NCBI GenBank assembly: GCA_963377175.1
Contig: CAUJNA010000458.1
Coordinates: forward strand, 630,033 to 694,032
DNA: 64,000 nt
Origin: Effrenium voratum
Lineage: Eukaryota > Sar > Dinophyceae > Suessiales > Symbiodiniaceae
Reading direction: 5' to 3'
The notes beneath the pieces were generated by a model. It searched no databases. It had not been told where the DNA came from and saw only the letters and a list, made by a program, of their open reading frames with translations. The translations under genes and the position numbers were made by a program. Of the stretch, positions 61,222 through 64,000 are shown in pieces; the stretch's first letter is position 1, and each line of letters begins with the position of its first letter.

Positions 61222-61312
61222 TTGCGAAACGATCGGATTGATGGATTGATCCTCCGGTAGTCGCATCTCAATTGTGCTGATGTCGATGGTCGCAAAATCC
61301 ATTTCGCACCAC
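61222..61312 (-). CDS. Gene B exon
   Basis: The frame reads WCEMDFATIDISTIEMRLPE then DQSINPIVSQ. The acceptor is TTCTTAG|GTGG and the donor CGCAA|GTGAGA is a textbook GT donor. The composition (alternating hydrophobic and acidic residues) suggests beta strands. It starts with one base and ends in phase 0. The family is not recognised. Confidence 0.58.
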
Positions 61313-62400
61313 CTAAGAACTCTGGAATGACTCGATTCTGTGTAGAATGTCAACAAACAATGGTTTCAACCATGGTTTCAAAGTGGTGCAGGATCTCGCC
61401 CGTCCACAGTACGTCCTGACCAATACTACGCAGGCTCGTTATGCTTGGCTTGACTAAGCGTATTCAGGAGGGATAGGTTCCCCTCCCATAGCTGCAAATT
61501 AGCATGGAGCCCAACAAGAAGGGGTCCCTCAGAAAAAAGATGCCTCAGTTGTCATTCTGCAGGCGAGTACATATTGAGATTAGGCTTGGGCCTTTGCACT
61601 AAGGATGACCTACCCTGAACATATCCGATATCCCAGCCTTTCTGAGCTGCAGCAGCATTGGGGATGCCGATCCTCAGAAGTGGGGCTTCCCTTGGATGGC
61701 CCGCCGCCGAACAAACTGTCTTCCCCAAAGGGACATTGGCCAAACTGGGGCCGGTCCCTTTGTTGGTGGGGGATCTGGTGCACTATTCCAGCAGTGGACT
61801 CTGGACTACCAATCATATTGTCAGAGACTCATATGCTTCCCCCGGTCGGGCACAATGCCTTGGTAGGCATCGCATTGACATGACCAGTGTTTGAAAGCTA
61901 CCACACTCACTTTGGGAAAGTTTCAAAATTGGTCAAAGAAGACTTGCCCAAAATTTATGGTTGACCCCACCTTTGTGTTCTAACCCATGCAACACGAGTC
62001 ACAATCCCACGCCTCCGCCTTCACTGACAAGACATGAGGAAGTGCCACGAACCAATGGTGTCAGAACTTGTGGAGCAACTTGTTGCGTCATCGTGGTAAG
62101 CTTCCTCAAATCGAAGCACGTGCATGTATGTATGGGGTTCGCCACTCTGGCGGCAAACCCTCTCATTCTCTAGAAAAGTGAGTTGTGCTGCTCCTGTTTT
62201 GTTTTTGGGGGTGGCCGAGTATACTTAGGCGTGCTTCAAAATAGGGGAACCTCCAACATGAGCGGTTTTGGCCCCCTTTTTACCCTCAAAGAAACAAACC
62301 CCCTCTTGAGTCATTGATGAATGACAAGGCATATGATGTTGAAGTCAAATTGCGGATTTGGGCGCGTCTCCTTGGGCTGGTATACTCACAACTGACTATC

Positions 62401-62401
62401 C

Positions 62402-62440
<39 letters not shown>
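62401..62440. repeat. (AT)n microsatellite
   Basis: TATATA runs with single interruptions. Similar shorter AT tracts lie at 11285-11300, 24840-24854 and 40312-40345. Confidence 0.9.
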
Positions 62441-62908
62441 CAGCTTTTTTATTATGAAGGATGGCCTTTGTTCGACACCAACGAGCTTCCCCTGGGTCAA
62501 ATGCGCGCAGCCCCTTGCTTCCCGACTTGCAAACCAGGTGCTGCGTGCTAGATCCACCTCGGCGCAGCTTCAAGTGCTAAGCCGCTGAGTCTTGGGACTC
62601 AACACATGATCGACTGGTCTTGTACCCTCACGACAGCGCACAAATTGCCCATAAACTAACTGCCTTGCCAACCAACCGACCAACAAACACACAAAACAGC
62701 GAACAGGGACTGTTTGAAACTGCATGGCGAAAGCATCGCCTTGCTAGTTAATTCACCCCAACATTCTCAAATAGCGGAAACAAACTACAACCAAGCAAGG
62801 ATGCCATACAAACCCCTTCATGAGGTCTCAAGGCCTTCATCCCAGCCTTATCCTCGGCGCAAGGGATGGATCCCGCCCCTTGCTGGGCTATGGTGGTCCT
62901 TACTTTGC

Positions 62909-62994
62909 CTCTCTGATCCAACGCATCCAAGGCGCCCAAATCCAGCAAGCCCAAGGGCGCCGCGGCGCCATGGGAGGCTAAGTCGTGGCCCATC
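62909..62994 (-). CDS. Gene B exon
   Basis: The frame reads MGHDLASHGAAAPLGLLDLG then ALDALDQR. The acceptor is CTGCAG|GAT and the donor is AGAGAG|GC. The segment is Ala/Leu-rich and probably helical. It ends with one G, which would pair with a following GC-starting exon such as 60712-60794 to make Gly, but an exon at 61.3 kb lies between, so the order is not settled. Confidence 0.5.
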
Positions 62995-63942
62995 CTGCAG
63001 GCATGGGGTCTTAGCCATGGGTTTGGAGAGCTCGTGCGCCGGCATGCTTCAGGGTAATAATTGTGGCAGCTGCTGGATAAAAAGCAAAGTAATAGTTTGT
63101 TGCTTTGTCTTGCTTTGTTCTAATACTGGTTACAAAAGGATTGACATCGATGTAAAACTATGTCTGAAAAAGAAATACAATATCAAGCACAATCGATTAA
63201 ACCACTTCTGAATATCGACCATGCACATATCTAGCGATATCTTGTTAACTTTGAACAATCAAAATCGATGTAAAACATATGATTTATTCTCAAGTTTAAT
63301 TTGTAAACAATCAGGTAGATAATTGAAAAGACAAACAACACACTAGGAATACCATGACAAGATATGTGTTCATATAGTTGCATCTACTTGTAGCTGATGT
63401 GTTGTTTGTTTCCGTTCACCTTGGCTGAGCCACCCGCCTGGTAAACTGCCAACCAAACTTACTGCGCCTTAAAAGGGGGTTACCATTGGGTGAGTCTTTT
63501 GGGGGTGGCTGGCAGGGTCGCTGAAACATGGGAAGATAACACCAAATACTACAGCCACAGTGGAAGACTGACCTAAGCTGCCCGGCTAGAACCAAGTCAC
63601 CAAAACGCTTGGCCCTAATTTTGTGTAGCACCCTGAAATTGCGGGTCCACAAGTGGAAAGGTCCAGGCGAGACCGGTAAACTCGATTGACCTAGGCAGCT
63701 AAAAGGTGGATTATTAAACCGCCTAGGGACATGGTGACATGGGGGTTTCTCAACTTGGTGAGCCCATTATTGGTCCGTGGGTCAAGCGAAACTCAGAGGA
63801 AGCCGTTGCCAGTTTAGGGGATCACGATTTTGCGAAACATCTCTATGTTGGTTTCTTTTTCAAAGTTGGACCCCTGGGTGGTTTTCCTCTTGGTGTCCTT
63901 TTAAAGCGACCAAACAGCGGGTACCAACTCTAAACAAGACAC

Positions 63943-63996
63943 GCGCAGGTGGAAGGCACCGTCCCGCCTGCCCGTCAGGAAGTTGGCGGCCAGAAC
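63943..63996 (-). CDS. Gene B exon at window edge
   Basis: The frame reads VLAANFLTGRRDGAFHLR, starting after GAGAG at the window edge and ending at a CGC|GT donor. Codons are strongly GC-rich at third positions, unlike the flanking DNA. If the AGAG at 63997-64000 is not an acceptor, the exon continues outside the window. Confidence 0.6.
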
Positions 63997-64000
63997 CTCT

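Larger units (their letters stand above)
48522..64000 (-). other. Gene B: split gene of unknown function (partial at window end)
   Basis: This is a run of minus-strand exons upstream of gene A, with the same GC/GT donors and AG|G acceptors. Exons at 54798 to 50690 join without phase conflict into about 159 codons: six exons, five junctions. Those at 62994 to 57885 join only in part, so some exons are missing. I recognise no domain. Features seen include a Gly-rich V-G-I-G-A-G-P turn, aromatic and hydrophobic stretches, and Y-I-L-V-L-L-G-A-A-R. The 5' end lies beyond the window and the 3' end is probably near 48.5 kb. Whether all listed exons belong to one protein is inferred from orientation only. 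Confidence 0.6.

Overview
The window looks like nuclear DNA of a dinoflagellate, probably a Symbiodiniaceae-type alga; this is inferred from architecture, not from a marker gene. It has no long uninterrupted protein genes. Short (about 15-170 nt), GC3-rich coding islands lie 0.5-4 kb apart in repeat-rich DNA. When I join them, most introns start with GC rather than GT, a few with GT or GA, and nearly every acceptor reads AG followed by G. That splice grammar is established for dinoflagellates. Almost all convincing exons are on the minus strand, matching the unidirectional gene arrays of these genomes.

Gene A (minus, start codon at 47406, running to 27301 or 24448) is the best-supported gene. 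Its exons join in phase into an N-terminal C3HC4 RING finger followed by a LON (Lon protease N-terminal, substrate-binding) domain, the layout of LONRF-type RING-LON E3 ubiquitin ligases. All eight zinc ligands are visible across two exons. The LON domain is covered almost end to end; one segment between 39.7 and 38.3 kb seems to be missing, and the C-terminus is uncertain.

Gene B (minus, 64.0-48.5 kb) is a set of exons upstream of gene A. Six consecutive exons (54798 to 50690) join in phase into about 159 codons. I do not recognise the protein. Gene C (minus, about 23.5-5.8 kb) lies downstream of gene A. Its last three visible exons join in phase into a helical segment, a Lys/Ala-rich linker and a Clp N-terminal (Clp_N) repeat, as in ClpB/ClpC-type chaperones. 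The earlier exons of gene C are weaker, and I cannot tell whether C is separate from A.

The rest is intron or intergenic DNA: a 3.9-kb array of palindromic units of about 97 bp (1.6-5.5 kb), a family of ~400-bp repeats (18.4-22.5 kb), a 56-bp minisatellite (58.2-58.7 kb), large microsatellites (GAAT at 15.6 kb, TG at 29.0 kb, CAA changing to CAACGA at 43.2-43.8 kb), near-perfect hairpins, many dispersed short repeats centred on GGGTACC, and a few degraded ORF clusters that may be retroelement remnants. Long open frames inside the simple repeats are artefacts. I saw no rRNA, tRNA or CRISPR.
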